Notes: a model not told the origin generated them from the letters alone. Shown: positions 8,690-19,021, counted from the first letter of the stretch. The stretch is DNA of 64,000 bases from Ornithodoros turicata (GCF_037126465.1 NC_088210.1:28173511-28237510); one strand, 5' to 3'. A program made the numbers and translations.

Positions 8690-11600
8690 GTCAGTTTTAC
8701 TGCATCTCATGTTCCTTATTTTGTACATGCTGAGTCCGTTGCATCTGTACTTGAAAAGTAGTTCGGCTTTGAAGGGTAATTCGACTTAGAATCGCTTTAT
8801 TGGAACACCTCTCGCCCTCCCAATTAAGCCACCACCTTGCAAATGTTTTCCGAGATTTGGTTTACGGGGGCTCTCGATAACAAGTTGTTGGACGCAGCGA
8901 TATGATCTCCGTGCTCGAACCTGCGAAAGTGGACATCAACATCAAACATCAAAACGGTGGTAGATGTACTACTAGGTGTGCGCTGATAGTCTCTACCCTG
9001 TCTGATCACTTGACCCTTCAGTTGATAACTTTCTAAAAAGTCTTAGGCACGACGAGAAGTGTGGAAAGTACGTTGTATAGAAAAATTTGGTGATGCCGTC
9101 GTCATCCATCAGCACCATTTGATTAGGACTGGCAGCGTTTTTCCCCGCTGGTATTTCCCCAGTAGAAAATTTCTATACTTCCAGGTAATGCGTTTGCGGT
9201 CATATGACTACTCCAAGATAAGCTAAGACTAAGCTGTTCGATAATTTATGCAGAAAAAAGTATCGATTGTATTTATAATATACTGGTCCACACGGTTGAA
9301 ACTTTGTTTTAGAAAGTACATAATCCCCCCTCCCCCCATCGGCATTTTGTTTACTTTTTCTTTCTACTTTCGTTTCACTTTCCCTAGTCCGATGTTGAAG
9401 AAAGCGCGCTTCCTGCGATCCTGGATTTTGATGTCGGACGTCCGAGTGATTATTAGATTGAATGCCAGACTGGGAGTAGAACGCCACTGTGTACTTGTTC
9501 ATCCGGAAGAATTACTGCTGAAACATTGAAGCTGAGCTGAAAACTGAGTTGAGTTCAACGGGACCTTTCACTGCAAAAACACACAGTTGTACCACGTTCT
9601 ATAGTTTCTATACTGTAAGAAGAAAGTAGTTAATTTAGCTATTTTGGGGACTACATGCATTGCCACAACCATTAGTCCGAGAGGGACTAAATGCACGAAA
9701 GTTTATACGCGAACCTTAGGGACTATTTGCGCTGACGGAGGGTACGTTCCGGGGTCAGTAGACTAAAATGGAGAGTAATTACAGTCTATTGGGTTTATTC
9801 ACATGACGTCATCCGTAGGCGAACCCGCCACTGTGTATGTTCCCGCATTCGTTCGCTGCCATATGCTTTTTGGATGACTATTAACGTCTGAAACGTGGAA
9901 CTTACTTGGATATGCTACAGATCATACGGCACAATAACTTTGACACACCAAATATACGGTGAGTGCGATATGGGTGACGGCTTGGATGGGACCTACAACA
10001 TGGCGACCGACGTCTACGGATGACGTCATGTGAATAAACCCTATAGCATATGATAGTGAATGAAAACCGGAACCGAACTTCGAGGGAACTACATTATGGC
10101 GGTGATTTAGCCTTTTCGAAGCTATATAGTGGTCCTCTGTATAGGGGTGTGACTCCAGTGAATAAACTCTATAGGGCACTAGAAGCTGTAAGTGCTTCAC
10201 ATGTTTCTCCCTCTTTTTCTCAGAGTGCTATATGTGTACTTTCCGTGTTTTGTCGATGACATCGTCATCGTCTATTTGTTGTTGACGTTGTCTTCTGTTT
10301 CTACGCGTCCTCTGCTCCGCACATTTCATGCCCTACCCCGTTCGATGAAAGGCACATCGCCCGCTGCACGTAAAAAACAATACTTAGGGGAGTAATACCT
10401 TGGAGAGTAATTGCTCCAATTAATCCCCAGTTACATCCAATTACTCCCCATTTTATTCCCTCGACCCCAAATTTACTCCCCTTCACTTGAAATAATCGCT
10501 AAACTCTAATAAATAAATAAATTTATTGTTCCTGAAAGGACTAATGGTTGTGGCAATGCATCTATAGCCCCCAAAGGGACTAAAATTGCACTTTTAGTTA
10601 TTACTATTAATTACTATTTTTATTAGACCACTAATTACTTTTCGCGTTCCGAAAAATGTGCACCTTTGAACAATGCAAACGCGAATCCATTCTTGCCATA
10701 TTGTTTAAGTGTTCAGACGCAACAGTGAAAATTAACAACGGAGGCCGCAGAACTGACACCACCATGACCTGCGGTAATTTACGCGCCGATTCTGAGCGTG
10801 TCGACCGTGGCTCCCAATGCAGACACAAGCGTTTTCGCTCAAGGCCGTAACTCTCCAGCGCAGTCGAACGCGGAAGTTGTATTCCCCAGCGCGTGATATA
10901 GGAAGGGGCTGACGGAATTCCCCGATACATACACGTGTGCTGCTGCGGAGAACAAAAGGCTGCGCGTGCGGGGCCACACGCACGTGCGTGCAAGCGGTCA
11001 AGGCGCCTCCGCCAACGTTGTTTATTTATTTTTTAGTTTCATTCAAAATATGCCAGTATGCCGAGGCATACACAGGGCATTGTGTGCAAGGAACAGGGCT
11101 TTGTCGTGTTTTTGTGTGGGTGAAAGGAAGGAATATGAGTTCCAATAACGCGTTGAATTGTTTCCGTGTTGAGCGCCAACATGACATGTCGCGAACATGA
11201 CAAGAGGTGTATTGGCAAGCATTGCGACAAGCATGACGAGCGAGCGGTGAATAAGGCAGACCGCTGACTGCGTGGCCTGCTTGGCTGCCAACAATATTCG
11301 CGGGTACTACGGCACAACGATGACAACGATGTAGGTTGTCAAAAGTTGGTCCACATTGCAATTTCGGAACTAGTAAATTTTCAAAACAACATTTTTCAAA
11401 GCAATCAGCTTAGAGGGCCAACCACCACGTGACATGAGCTGCATAGAGCGCGGCGTTTTCAACAACAACAACAACACGAATGACGATGAGATGAGGTGTT
11501 TTACCGCAACAATTGCGGTACCATACCTCAGTGCATGTGGGATAGTATATGAGTGGGAGTAGAGTCACTAAATAGGTTATGCTTCAGAGTATGGACACTG

Positions 11601-14600
11601 AGGCAAAAGAGTGAGTTGGGGCCGCCATGTTGTTTCCGTTTGACTTCCAGCCCCACCTCTACTTCGGCAGCAGAAATAGATGAAGATGAAGTTTGGCAGT
11701 GCAAGAAGATACCACCCCAGGCAGCACAATGTACTGAAAGTCGAGTGCAATAGGGGTTGACGGGTAGGTGGAAGGCCTTGAACACACTCGTGAAACTAAA
11801 GAACATTGATAAGACACATACCGTCCACCCCGTCCACCCCTATTGCACTCGACTTTCAGTACATTGTGCTGCTTGGGACCACTAAATTTATAACACAAAA
11901 TTACTTGGTGAAAAAAGCTGAACAAACGATTAAAAAATATGGACGAATGAAACAACGAAAAGGAAGCTACGTATATGGTATACGCAGCTTTTAAAGCACA
12001 CAAGACGTCAGGTCACTCTTATTTTATCTGTGTATACTAGCTGGAGCGACCTTATCAAATCATATATGATTTGATAAAGCATTGCAACCCCCCCCTTTTT
12101 TTTTTCTCCTTCTTCTTCTTTCTTTTTCGTCGAACGGCATGCTTCCACATCGCTATAAAGTCCGGACTGGAAGCGCGCATGTAATCTGCATTCGAGATGT
12201 CTACATCTCACGCAGTTGCAGGAAATGCGGCTTGAGACGGATTCGTATAGTTGAGGTCGTAAAAGCTCCTCGGATGTTTCTTACACTCTAGTCACGTATA
12301 CACATGCCAGGTTCAGTTTGAGTTATCTAGTATAGACAGGTCGTTGAGATTAAAGTCAAATAGGTCGGGTCGGCTGGAAATTGGTAGACAGTGCGTACCC
12401 AATATGCATGATGGTTATACCGACGGTTAACCGGTCGATGTTCTCTTTTCGAATCGTGTCTTTGCGTCGCCACCGAACGGTGAACGTTGTTTTATATGGA
12501 TTAAGCGTACACCGACCGTGCCAAATAAGATTTTAAAAAAGCAGTAGAAGACGTGCAGTCGACGGTTATTATAATTGTACTGTAAGAGAATTTGAAGCAG
12601 ACAGGAAGTATCAGCCATGCGCTGTGAAAGAAGAACGACCCTCCCTCTTCAAAACATAACAGAAAGAATGAAAAATAAAATAGAAATAAATAAAAAGCAC
12701 CAAGCGTAAATATGCCCTGGGCCTCCTGATGAAATCATATCCCGACGTACGCGGTCTAATTATCCGCTTTTCTTTATGCAGGCTACAAAACCCATTATGG
12801 AAAAGAGGCGACGAGCCAGGATAAACCAATGCCTCGGTGAACTGAAAGCCCTCATTCTGGACGCACTCAACAAGGACGTAAGTAATACAATGCAATACAA
12901 CATTATGTAGCAATACTTTATGTAACGGAGGTCTCATCAACATACTTATAACCGTTTCCACCGCTATACTGCACCTAAATTCGAACTATATAATATAATG
13001 GAGTAAACACGGCTTCTAGTCCATTTCGTACTTCCATTTTAGTCCCCTGACTCAAAAATTTACTCCCCAGCAATGCAAGTATAGTCCCTAAACTTCCCAT
13101 AAACCTCCGTGCATGTAATCCCGGAAGGGACCAATGCTTGTATAGCAATGCATATCATGAATTTCTTCTTTAGATTACCCAAGCAGCACAACATTTTGGC
13201 CCAATATCGGATCCAATATTGGCAATACTGGTTCAATATGGGACCCATATTGGCAATACCGGCCCAATTGGACCCATATTGGCAATACTGGCCCAATATT
13301 GGTTCAATCTTGGTCCAATAATGGGCCGACATTGTCAATATTGGGCCAACATGTTGTGCTGTAAGTGTGAAATGAAAACGTATAAGAATACTGTTCTTTG
13401 GAGTTAATCTTTTACAATTTGTAACTGCAAAGTGTGTTTATGGCGCGGAGTTGGAGGATAATTGTTTGTGATCTTTCCTCCATCATGCATTGAATTATTT
13501 ATTCGTTACGTGTGCGAGGTCATATATAACGGCACTGCATGCGTTCGCAACGGCACCAGCTGTCACCGCTGCCGTGGGACTGAACTCTTTTCCTGCCAGT
13601 TATCTTCATCGGTCATAATAACTGACATGCGATTTTACACGAGGAACTCACTGTGAGCCAGGAAAGTATAGAAAGGAAGATGGACGGGAAACAAATTAAT
13701 CTAAATCGGTTTTATCTTGACTTATTTGACACTAATGAGAAGGTCTATCCTATATTTAATAATGAAATTGTTTTTATACAGCCGTCGCGACACTCGAAGT
13801 TGGAAAAGGCGGATATCCTGGAAATGACTGTGCGACACTTGCAGAACATCCAGAGGCAACACATGGTTGGTGAGTACGTGTTTCATTCTACATTCATGCG
13901 AGGGCACACGAGCTGTCTGTTGATGGTGATTTTGAATTGATCGCAACCCATCAGATGGGCATGTTTCGTTTTAAAGCGATAGCTTTTTAGGACCAACTAC
14001 CTTGTAGGTCCGTCCGTATCCTTAGAGACCACGGACAGTGCCATCTCACAGTGTGACCGCCAGGCTGTGTTTGCATTACACTCTATAGAGAAAGGTCTCT
14101 AAATTCTGGAACAATTACAGCGCCTTGTCCCCCAGATTGATTAGACATGAGCTCCAAGATTTATCTTATTTTACTAATTTACTCAGTAACTAGCTAACTA
14201 GCTAACCAGTCGTAAGTCCTCACTAAAATTACTCCCCCTTTCCGTAGAGTGCACGGTTAAATTGCGTACCCAGCACAACAGCAGTGCAGAAAACATGCTT
14301 AAAGAATCTCGGAAAACATTAAAAGACTTTCAATAAAAATTTATTAACATTTAAAAAAAACAGGTTTTGCGAAAAATTTGTTCCCAACGATGACCCTATG
14401 AAGCTACCCTATTTACACGTGTTTGACACAATCTTCAAAAGGTACAGCAAAAGATTCCCCCCCCTTTTTTTTTCTATGACAGCTTGGGAAGTCTTTGCTT
14501 GCCATACACCCTCCTCTCATCGTGGAGCTGTATACTGACAAATATCGTTTTTCCATCTTTCTAAACACAGCCGCCATTTCGACCGACCCCGTAGTGATGA

Positions 14601-15268
14601 CCAAGTTCCGGGCCGGTTTCACCGAATGCGCCAACGAAGTTAGCCGCTACGTGATGCGCATGGACAACGTCGAACCTAGTCTGCGTCAGAGACTCGTCAA
14701 CCATCTCGCCCAGTGCGTCAACGGTCTCGGCGGACCCCTTACCGGAAACCCTTCGAGCCCCTTCTCGTCCCCCTTTCCTGGACCCATGCTCATATCCCCG
14801 CTCAGCGTCCAGATACCCGGTGGCGACATCAACAACAACGGCTCCAACGGCACGTCGGCGTCGAGCAACAAAGTCCTCGGAGGCTTGCCCCTCATCCCCA
14901 GCCGCCTACCGAACGGAGACCTCGCCTTCGTGTTGCCCACGCTGGCGTCATCGTCGTCGATGCCTTCGAACTGGGGACCCCCGACGCCTACGAGCACGGC
15001 GACGCCTACTTCACCCAACCCGCCTCGGTCGCCCCCCAGGACCCCGCCGTATGCGAGGCGGACGCCTAGTCCAGCAAGTAGCGTGGACAGTGCCCTCAGC
15101 CCCATCGGCAGCTACTGCGAGAGTGATGCCGGTTTGGACGGAGAAGCCGGTTCGACATCACGGCCGTATGACGGCTTTCGAGAGCAACGGAGGCAGCATC
15201 CTCACCAAGATGAATTTCATCAACTCCAGTTGGGAGACAGAGACGATAGCGTTTGGAGGCCGTGGTAA
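8627..15268 (+). CDS. HES/deadpan-type bHLH-Orange transcriptional repressor (spliced, 4 exons)
   Basis: This is a nuclear DNA-binding repressor of the hairy/E(spl)/HES family. Such proteins bind N- and E-box DNA as dimers, recruit Groucho/TLE through WRPW, and block proneural genes, usually downstream of Notch. Joining 8627-8689, 12782-12877, 13782-13869 and 14571-15268 gives 314 residues. The basic region (about 19-36) has the family proline in [13 protein letters not shown]. Helix-loop-helix spans exons 2-3 to about residue 80. The Orange domain is about 92-133 ([15 protein letters not shown] onward). A Pro/Ser/Thr-rich stretch follows, and WRPW is residues 311-314. ILEMTV and the STDP stretch resemble deadpan and HES1 more than Drosophila hairy. 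All junction phases match and all junctions are GT-AG. Exact orthology within the family is unsettled. Confidence 0.97.
8690..9609 (+). other. HES intron 1, first part; nothing recognised
   Basis: The intron runs 8690-12781 (4092 bp). This part has no repeat, RNA gene or conserved motif that I can support. Confidence 0.6.
9610..9785 (-). mobile_element. ACTCCCC/GGGACTA repeat, inverted copy
   Basis: On the minus strand it has the family blocks in order: ACTCTCCATTTTAGTC, CTGACCCCGGAACG, AGTCCCTAAGGTTCG, then TTAGTCCCTCTCGGACTAATGG and TTGTGGCAATGCATGTAGTC. It lies in HES intron 1 and directly abuts the next element. Confidence 0.75.
9789..10043. mobile_element. 255-bp inverted-repeat element carrying two CRE palindromes
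   Basis: Left end T(T)GGGTTTATTCACATGACGTCATCC and the inverse at the right match over about 34 bp with a few mismatches. TA flanks both sides (9787-9788 and 10044-10045), suggesting a Tc1/mariner-type miniature element. Each arm includes the perfect CREB/ATF palindrome TGACGTCA (9804-9811 and 10021-10028). Confidence 0.8.
10385..10630 (+). mobile_element. ACTCCCC/GGGACTA repeat
   Basis: It contains GGAGTAAT, ACTCCCCATTTTATTCCC, TCGACCCCAAATTTACTCCCC, GGACTAATGGTTGTGGCAATGCA and AAAGGGACTAAAATTGC. An (AATA)n run at about 10508-10523 interrupts it. Confidence 0.75.
10631..11715 (+). other. HES intron 1, middle part
   Basis: Overlapping open frames on both strands here lack splice sites or domains and are treated as chance. 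A (CAA)n run lies near 11462-11475, and TTGCGGTACCATACCTCAGTGCATGTGG at about 11513-11540 recurs inverted near 46489-46517, marking a small dispersed repeat. Confidence 0.5.
11716..11877. mobile_element. foldback element with family ends, different interior, 5-bp TSD
   Basis: It starts CCCAGGCAGCACAATG and ends CATTGTGCTGCTTGGG, like the CCCAAGCAGC family, but the arms continue as TACTGAAAGTCGAGTGC / GCACTCGACTTTCAGTA instead of CCAATATTGG words. It is flanked by ACCAC at 11711-11715 and 11878-11882, an exact 5-bp duplication. Confidence 0.85.
11883..12781 (+). other. HES intron 1, last part; nothing recognised apart from the acceptor
   Basis: It ends in the acceptor CCGCTTTTCTTTATGCAG at 12781. 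A C/T-rich tract lies at about 12087-12128. Confidence 0.6.
12782..12877 (+). CDS. HES gene coding exon 2 (basic region, helix 1)
   Basis: The 96 nt (32 codons, phase 0 to 0) run from [11 protein letters not shown] to DALNKD. The proline in the basic region is the HES hallmark. The donor is GAC|GTAAGT. The intron position after helix 1 is the common HES-family one. Confidence 0.97.
12995..13150 (+). mobile_element. ACTCCCC/GGGACTA repeat in HES intron 2
   Basis: Blocks in family order: GGAGTAAACACGG, CCATTTTAGTCCCCTGAC, AAATTTACTCCCCAGC, TAGTCCCTAAAC, GGGACCAATGCTTG and GCAATGCATA. Confidence 0.75.
13178..13362. mobile_element. foldback element in HES intron 2
   Basis: It starts CCCAAGCAGCACAACAT and ends ATGTTGTGCTGT, with the last few bases of the right end lost. 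The interior is a run of TTGGCCCAATAT / ATTGGCAATAC words. Either strand can form a long hairpin in the HES pre-mRNA. Confidence 0.88.
13782..13869 (+). CDS. HES gene coding exon 3 (loop, helix 2)
   Basis: Acceptor TTTTTATACAG, donor TTG|GTGAGT. Phase 0 in, phase 1 out. It begins [15 protein letters not shown], which continues the loop of exon 2, and ends in the post-helix stretch QRQHMV. Confidence 0.97.
13870..14570 (+). other. HES intron 3
   Basis: The 701-bp intron holds a fragment of the ACTCCCC repeat at about 14220-14260 (CACTAAAATTACTCCCCC) and a C/T tract at about 14457-14475. The acceptor is TTTCTAAACACAG. Confidence 0.8.
14571..15268 (+). CDS. HES gene coding exon 4 (Orange domain, WRPW, stop)
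   Basis: Two bases complete an alanine codon from exon 3, followed by 231 codons and TAA at 15266-15268. It contains the Orange domain, then a Ser/Asn stretch, a Pro/Thr/Ser-rich stretch ([18 protein letters not shown]) and C-terminal DDSVWRPW. It is clearly G+C-richer than the surrounding DNA, as expected for a real coding exon. Confidence 0.97.
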
Positions 15269-15314
15269 TTGAAGAACGATTGGCTGTTGTTATGTAAAAT
15301 GTAGAGATGTACGA

Positions 15315-15322
15315 TGTACATA
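15315..15322 (+). promoter_or_regulatory. Pumilio-type element 1 in HES 3'UTR
   Basis: TGTACATA matches the PUF-protein consensus UGUANAUA exactly, 47 nt after the stop codon. Confidence 0.55.
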
Positions 15323-15706
15323 GAATGTATGAAGGAATGTTTGTACGATATGGCAGAATCAATTGTTCAATATTTGAAATATGTGCAGAAATGCGGTGTG
15401 CGGTTGCCGCGAGCTCAGTTTATTGTTGCAATTTTTGTCACGCTCTTATAACAATGTTGGACAAAGACATGGTATACAGATTGGCGTGCACTTCAAGAGC
15501 ACAAGGGCAGTAAGGAGAGAAACTATGTTTACCGTGTATATTCGCGCGAGCGACATTCCCCAATACTCTAACGGCTAGCTCTAACATAGCTTTCTGCTGC
15601 CACGAAAGTGCGAACGCTCACTATAAGGCGACACGTCACATCGTTTAAATGAGCAGGCTTTGTTTATCTAGGTGGCGCTGGCACTGCTAAGCTACAAGAT
15701 ATTCAG

Positions 15707-15749
15707 TAGCAGACGACAGGAAAAGACGCATGTGCGGTGTCGTCTGCTA
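15707..15749 (+). other. 12-bp perfect stem-loop in HES 3'UTR
   Basis: TAGCAGACGACA at 15707-15718 is exactly complementary to TGTCGTCTGCTA at 15738-15749, with a 19-nt loop. The arm word CAGACGACA recurs elsewhere in the window (29100-30055, 56137), so a decayed inverted repeat is an alternative to an RNA regulatory hairpin. Confidence 0.5.
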
Positions 15750-16015
15750 ACGCGGCGTCCTCTAATATTCCGGTACCGCGCGAACGTTCAAGGTAACTTG
15801 CGGTGAAACCTCTGCTCCGTGAGCACTTGTTTGCGTTTTCTTCCACTAGAATATTCCGTGTGAATGCCGCTTGTGTGAATACACAACTAAGAGACTACAA
15901 TGAAGAAAGCGTAATTATTGCCGCTGACATCGTTGACGTGTCTCATCCAGAGGTACGAGCACCAGTTAAATCATAGTTGCAACATCTGTGCCAATCTCGC
16001 CTTAGAAACTGGAAA

Positions 16016-16022
16016 GTCTTCC
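16016..16022 (+). promoter_or_regulatory. GY-box / miR-7 seed match in HES 3'UTR
   Basis: GTCTTCC is the GY-box known from Drosophila E(spl)/hairy 3'UTRs and is complementary to positions 2-8 of the deeply conserved microRNA miR-7. The next base is G, so this is a 7-mer rather than an 8-mer site. Confidence 0.5.
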
Positions 16023-16052
16023 GTTTTGAATAGACTGCATTGTTAGAACACT

Positions 16053-16060
16053 TGTACATA
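16053..16060 (+). promoter_or_regulatory. Pumilio-type element 2 in HES 3'UTR
   Basis: TGTACATA, exact match to UGUANAUA, 30 nt downstream of the miR-7 seed match. Confidence 0.55.
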
Positions 16061-16302
16061 CAGTAGCCATTCCTGGCATGTAAAGTTTCTGTTGCTACAC
16101 GATTTTATGTCAAAATGTCGTTTTTATAATGACTTATTCCCTCGACTCGAAGCGATCTCATTCAATGTTGAAGCTCCATATTTCCTCTCTGTTGACCGAG
16201 TCGAATCGAGACCGGCACTTGCGCATTTACCAATGTGCCTTATTTGTTTTTACGTGTTTCAAGTTGTCGTTTTTCATTCTCGGTGCACTGTCTCACATAT
16301 TT

Positions 16303-16366
16303 CCATGTTGTACATATATAGGCTATTGTTCGAACTCCCATGTTGTACATACGTTACTGTTCGAAA
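16303..16366 (+). promoter_or_regulatory. duplicated block with Pumilio-type elements 3 and 4
   Basis: CCATGTTGTACATA followed by a TGTTCGAA word occurs twice in tandem, from 16303 and from 16339. It places TGTACATA at 16309-16316 and 16344-16351, about 80-110 nt before the poly(A) signal. Confidence 0.6.
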
Positions 16367-16421
16367 TTGCGTGTGAATGGGTACATCTTACTCTGTCATC
16401 GATAAGAGGTATTTCGCTGAC

Positions 16422-16427
16422 AATAAA
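16422..16427 (+). terminator. poly(A) signal of the HES gene
   Basis: AATAAA lies 1154 nt after the stop codon and is followed by T-rich and TG-rich sequence (TTTTCACTTTGATTTC, then GTCACTGTGACTG). It is the first canonical AATAAA that I see after the stop. Confidence 0.7.
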
Positions 16428-16445
16428 ATATATATTTTCACTTTG

Positions 16446-16769
16446 ATTTCTTGTCGTCACTGTGACTGAACATTAACCGTATTTGTGTTTAAAAAAAAAA
16501 AATGGCAAGAAAATTTTATCGGCGAGCAAGAGAGTTTGTGTTTTAAAAAGTCGCTTTGATGCAATGCAATTTTGGCGGATCGACTACCCCATAAAAAGAG
16601 TTACCAAAAACATTTTGGTAGAATTTCGCTCGCACTGACATTCGCGAAAGAAGTGCCCTGTGAAGTCTGCCCAGCGTGCACGATTCTCTCCGAGCAGCAT
16701 GTCGCGAAGAACGGGACAACAGCCGCCATTGACAGGAAGATAGAGAGAGAAAGAGAGAGAGGAAGGTGA
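16446..16769. other. no gene seen; A tract and GA repeat
   Basis: A tract near 16491-16502, and a (GA)n-rich run at about 16740-16763. Confidence 0.5.
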
Positions 16770-16995
16770 TGGGGTCGAACTCAAATCCCACCCCCGCCTG
16801 TGCTATCTCAGGTTTTCTTTTTTTAGTATGTACTTTCCAGACAAACTCAGTAACCCGGAAGTCGGCCCACGACGCATGCAAGCTAACCTCTCCGTCCCTT
16901 ACCCGTACCTTTTGGTATATCCTCTCTCATCTCATCTGTCAGCATCTGTAGATTGTTCTTCGGCGCTAGTTGCTCCGCGGTGTTAATACTGTACG
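16770..16995 (+). mobile_element. diverged SINE copy
   Basis: Keeps GGGGTCGAACTCAAATCCCACC, TGTGCTATCTCAGGTTTTC, AAGTCGGCCCACGACGCATGC and CTCATCTGTCAGCATCTGTA in the family order, ending with CTCCGCGGTGTTAATAC. Confidence 0.7.
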
Positions 16996-18480
16996 GAATC
17001 TGGCAAAAATAACTTCGCAATGTAGGTATTGGCATGGAAGATCGTAAGCTTTATGTTCTGTCGAATTTTGCATGAACTCTTCTTTTGCAATGCATGTCAT
17101 ACGTTGCTCTGCCTTTAATTTACGTGGGGACATTAAGTTTGCAACCTCTGATGAGTGCCCCGTGCTAACAGAGGTATGAAACCCCCAAACATAGATGTTA
17201 ACATGTGTGAAGAAACAGCAACGAACAATTCGATGAAGAAAACAGTATGGAAGAGTGGTTCGGAGAGAAGAGCAACAGAGCATTGCGTCACATGAAAATG
17301 TTCCCGATTTCCATACGAGGGTATGAATACTACATGACTCTCCCCAAACACACATAAAACCGTTCATTAAACAGGTTCCTTGAATAGAAAAGGAGGATAA
17401 TATGACCTTCATAAAAAAAAGAAAGAAAAAAGAATAGAAAAGTTGATGAATGATAGAACTTGACCACCCTTGTTGTCATTCCCGGGCCCGGCGGTGCCGA
17501 TCCTGCATCTGACCGCCGACCGGAGCCGAGACCGGTGTACGTCTCAACTTCGTGCAATGCTAGCCCTTGGTGACACTATACCTTGGTTCGCAGCCGACTT
17601 CAAATGCGTTTCACCTGTGCATGCATCAATGAAAGACTGCCCCCTCCGGCAAGGTACGATCCTTGTCGCGGCTGTTTTAAGCGACGACCTTTAATCGCAT
17701 TAACCATTGAACCAGTGACCTTTATATTGATGATGCGATCAAGAAAAGAGAGAGAGAGAGAAAGAAAGAAAGGGAGACGTGAGAAGGTTGTGATTGGCTT
17801 CCTCTACGATCCCCTTCTCTACAGTAAATTTAAAATGAATATAAGCATAATATAACGCACAATACTATGAATAATAATAAAAGAAAATAATAAAGCCTTT
17901 TTTCCCCCGAATTCCTACGTCTCAATGTTCTTCGTCATGAGTTCTCGCTACCAGCTCGCTTGTTTTTTATTCTTTGTTATTGTTGCATTTCACTTCTTCT
18001 TCTTTTTTTTTTTTTTTCAGAAAAGCAACGTACAGATGTCTTGTAGCATCTATGTCGTTTTTCTAAGCGCACTCACCATCACATATTCCACCGCTTCAAA
18101 ATCGCCGAAGAAATACATACCATACATATATTCCTCCCAGCATTTGCCGGCGCATCAGTTTTTCATTTCTTCTTCCATTAACTGCCCTCTCTCTCGAAGG
18201 TTCCCTTTCACCTTCGTCTCGCCACCCTTCCACCCAACTGAATCCGACCAACCTTCCATAGAACTGACGTAACATAAAAAAAAAAGCAATCGAGGTCGCG
18301 CAACACCGTAATCCCCCTCGCCATCACCATCATCTCCCCTGGGCTGAATCATCCGTTGTTACTCACAAGGCAACAGGTGCTCCTCACACACACATACACA
18401 CACACACAACCAACATCAAAAAAGAGCCCCCCTTCCCCGCGCGGTACCGATGGTGGCGACACCCACATGGCATGTCCGCG
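16996..18480. other. no gene seen; strong lone acceptor
   Basis: GA-rich run at about 17748-17775. A very long pyrimidine tract ending TTTTTTTCAG at about 18004-18020 looks like a splice acceptor, and a frame is open to 18272 beyond it, but no matching donor or family similarity was found. Confidence 0.4.
18386..18408. repeat. (CA)n microsatellite
   Basis: A run of CA dinucleotides with one or two interruptions; a second short run is at about 18684-18698. Confidence 0.85.
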
Positions 18481-18484
18481 AATC

Positions 18485-18780
18485 GGGAATTATAAAAGCC
18501 GTCTGGCAATATAAGAAGTGAGGGAAGACGGAGGAGAAGAAGAAGAAGAAGAAGAGACGCAGACTTGCGGAACGAAGGCCCGTTGCGTTCCCACGGTCGC
18601 TCTGGAGCATTTCTGCAGAGATCTGCAGGTCCGAGTCCTATCATCTCCCCCTCCCCCTCTGACTCCCTTCCCCGAATACGCATACACACACACACACCTG
18701 TCCGGCTGCGTTCCCACACTCCGGCACACCAGCTGCTGCTGCTGACTGCGTGACGGCACGTGACGTTGGACGGGGAGAAC
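18485..18780 (+). promoter_or_regulatory. possible TATA promoter in CpG-rich DNA
   Basis: TTATAAAAGCC at about 18490-18500 is a near-perfect TATA box. About 300 bp of G+C/CpG-rich sequence follows, with GGCACGTGACGTTGG (E-box next to a CRE-like word) at about 18755-18770. Small frames with Glu-rich or Pro-rich content overlap it but are not convincing. It could serve the unidentified downstream gene. Confidence 0.4.
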
Positions 18781-19021
18781 GCCGTTTACAGTCAAATGAA
18801 GTGCATGCAACTGGGTCTCCTTTTTGGTTTCCTTCTTTCTTTCTTCTTTTTTTTTTCTTTTTGTGTGCGCGTCGCTCGCAACCGGATCGTTCGACATTAC
18901 ACATGCATGACGTTGCTGATTATTTTCATCTTGTGTTAGGAATCGCACCGTAACAGTGCGCGCCGTAGCGCAGACGATTAAAGAAAGAGAAAGAAGGAAA
19001 AGGAAATTCAGTATTTTTTTT

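Larger units (their letters stand above)
15269..16445 (+). other. HES gene 3'UTR
   Basis: It runs from the stop codon to just past AATAAA at 16422. It holds four TGTACATA elements, a GTCTTCC heptamer and a stem-loop, all annotated separately. Regulatory density is much higher than in the flanking DNA. The true cleavage site was not observed. Confidence 0.75.

Noticed and set aside
14686..15272. Frames in other phases overlapping HES exon 4
   Set aside because: Shadows of the G+C-rich coding exon.
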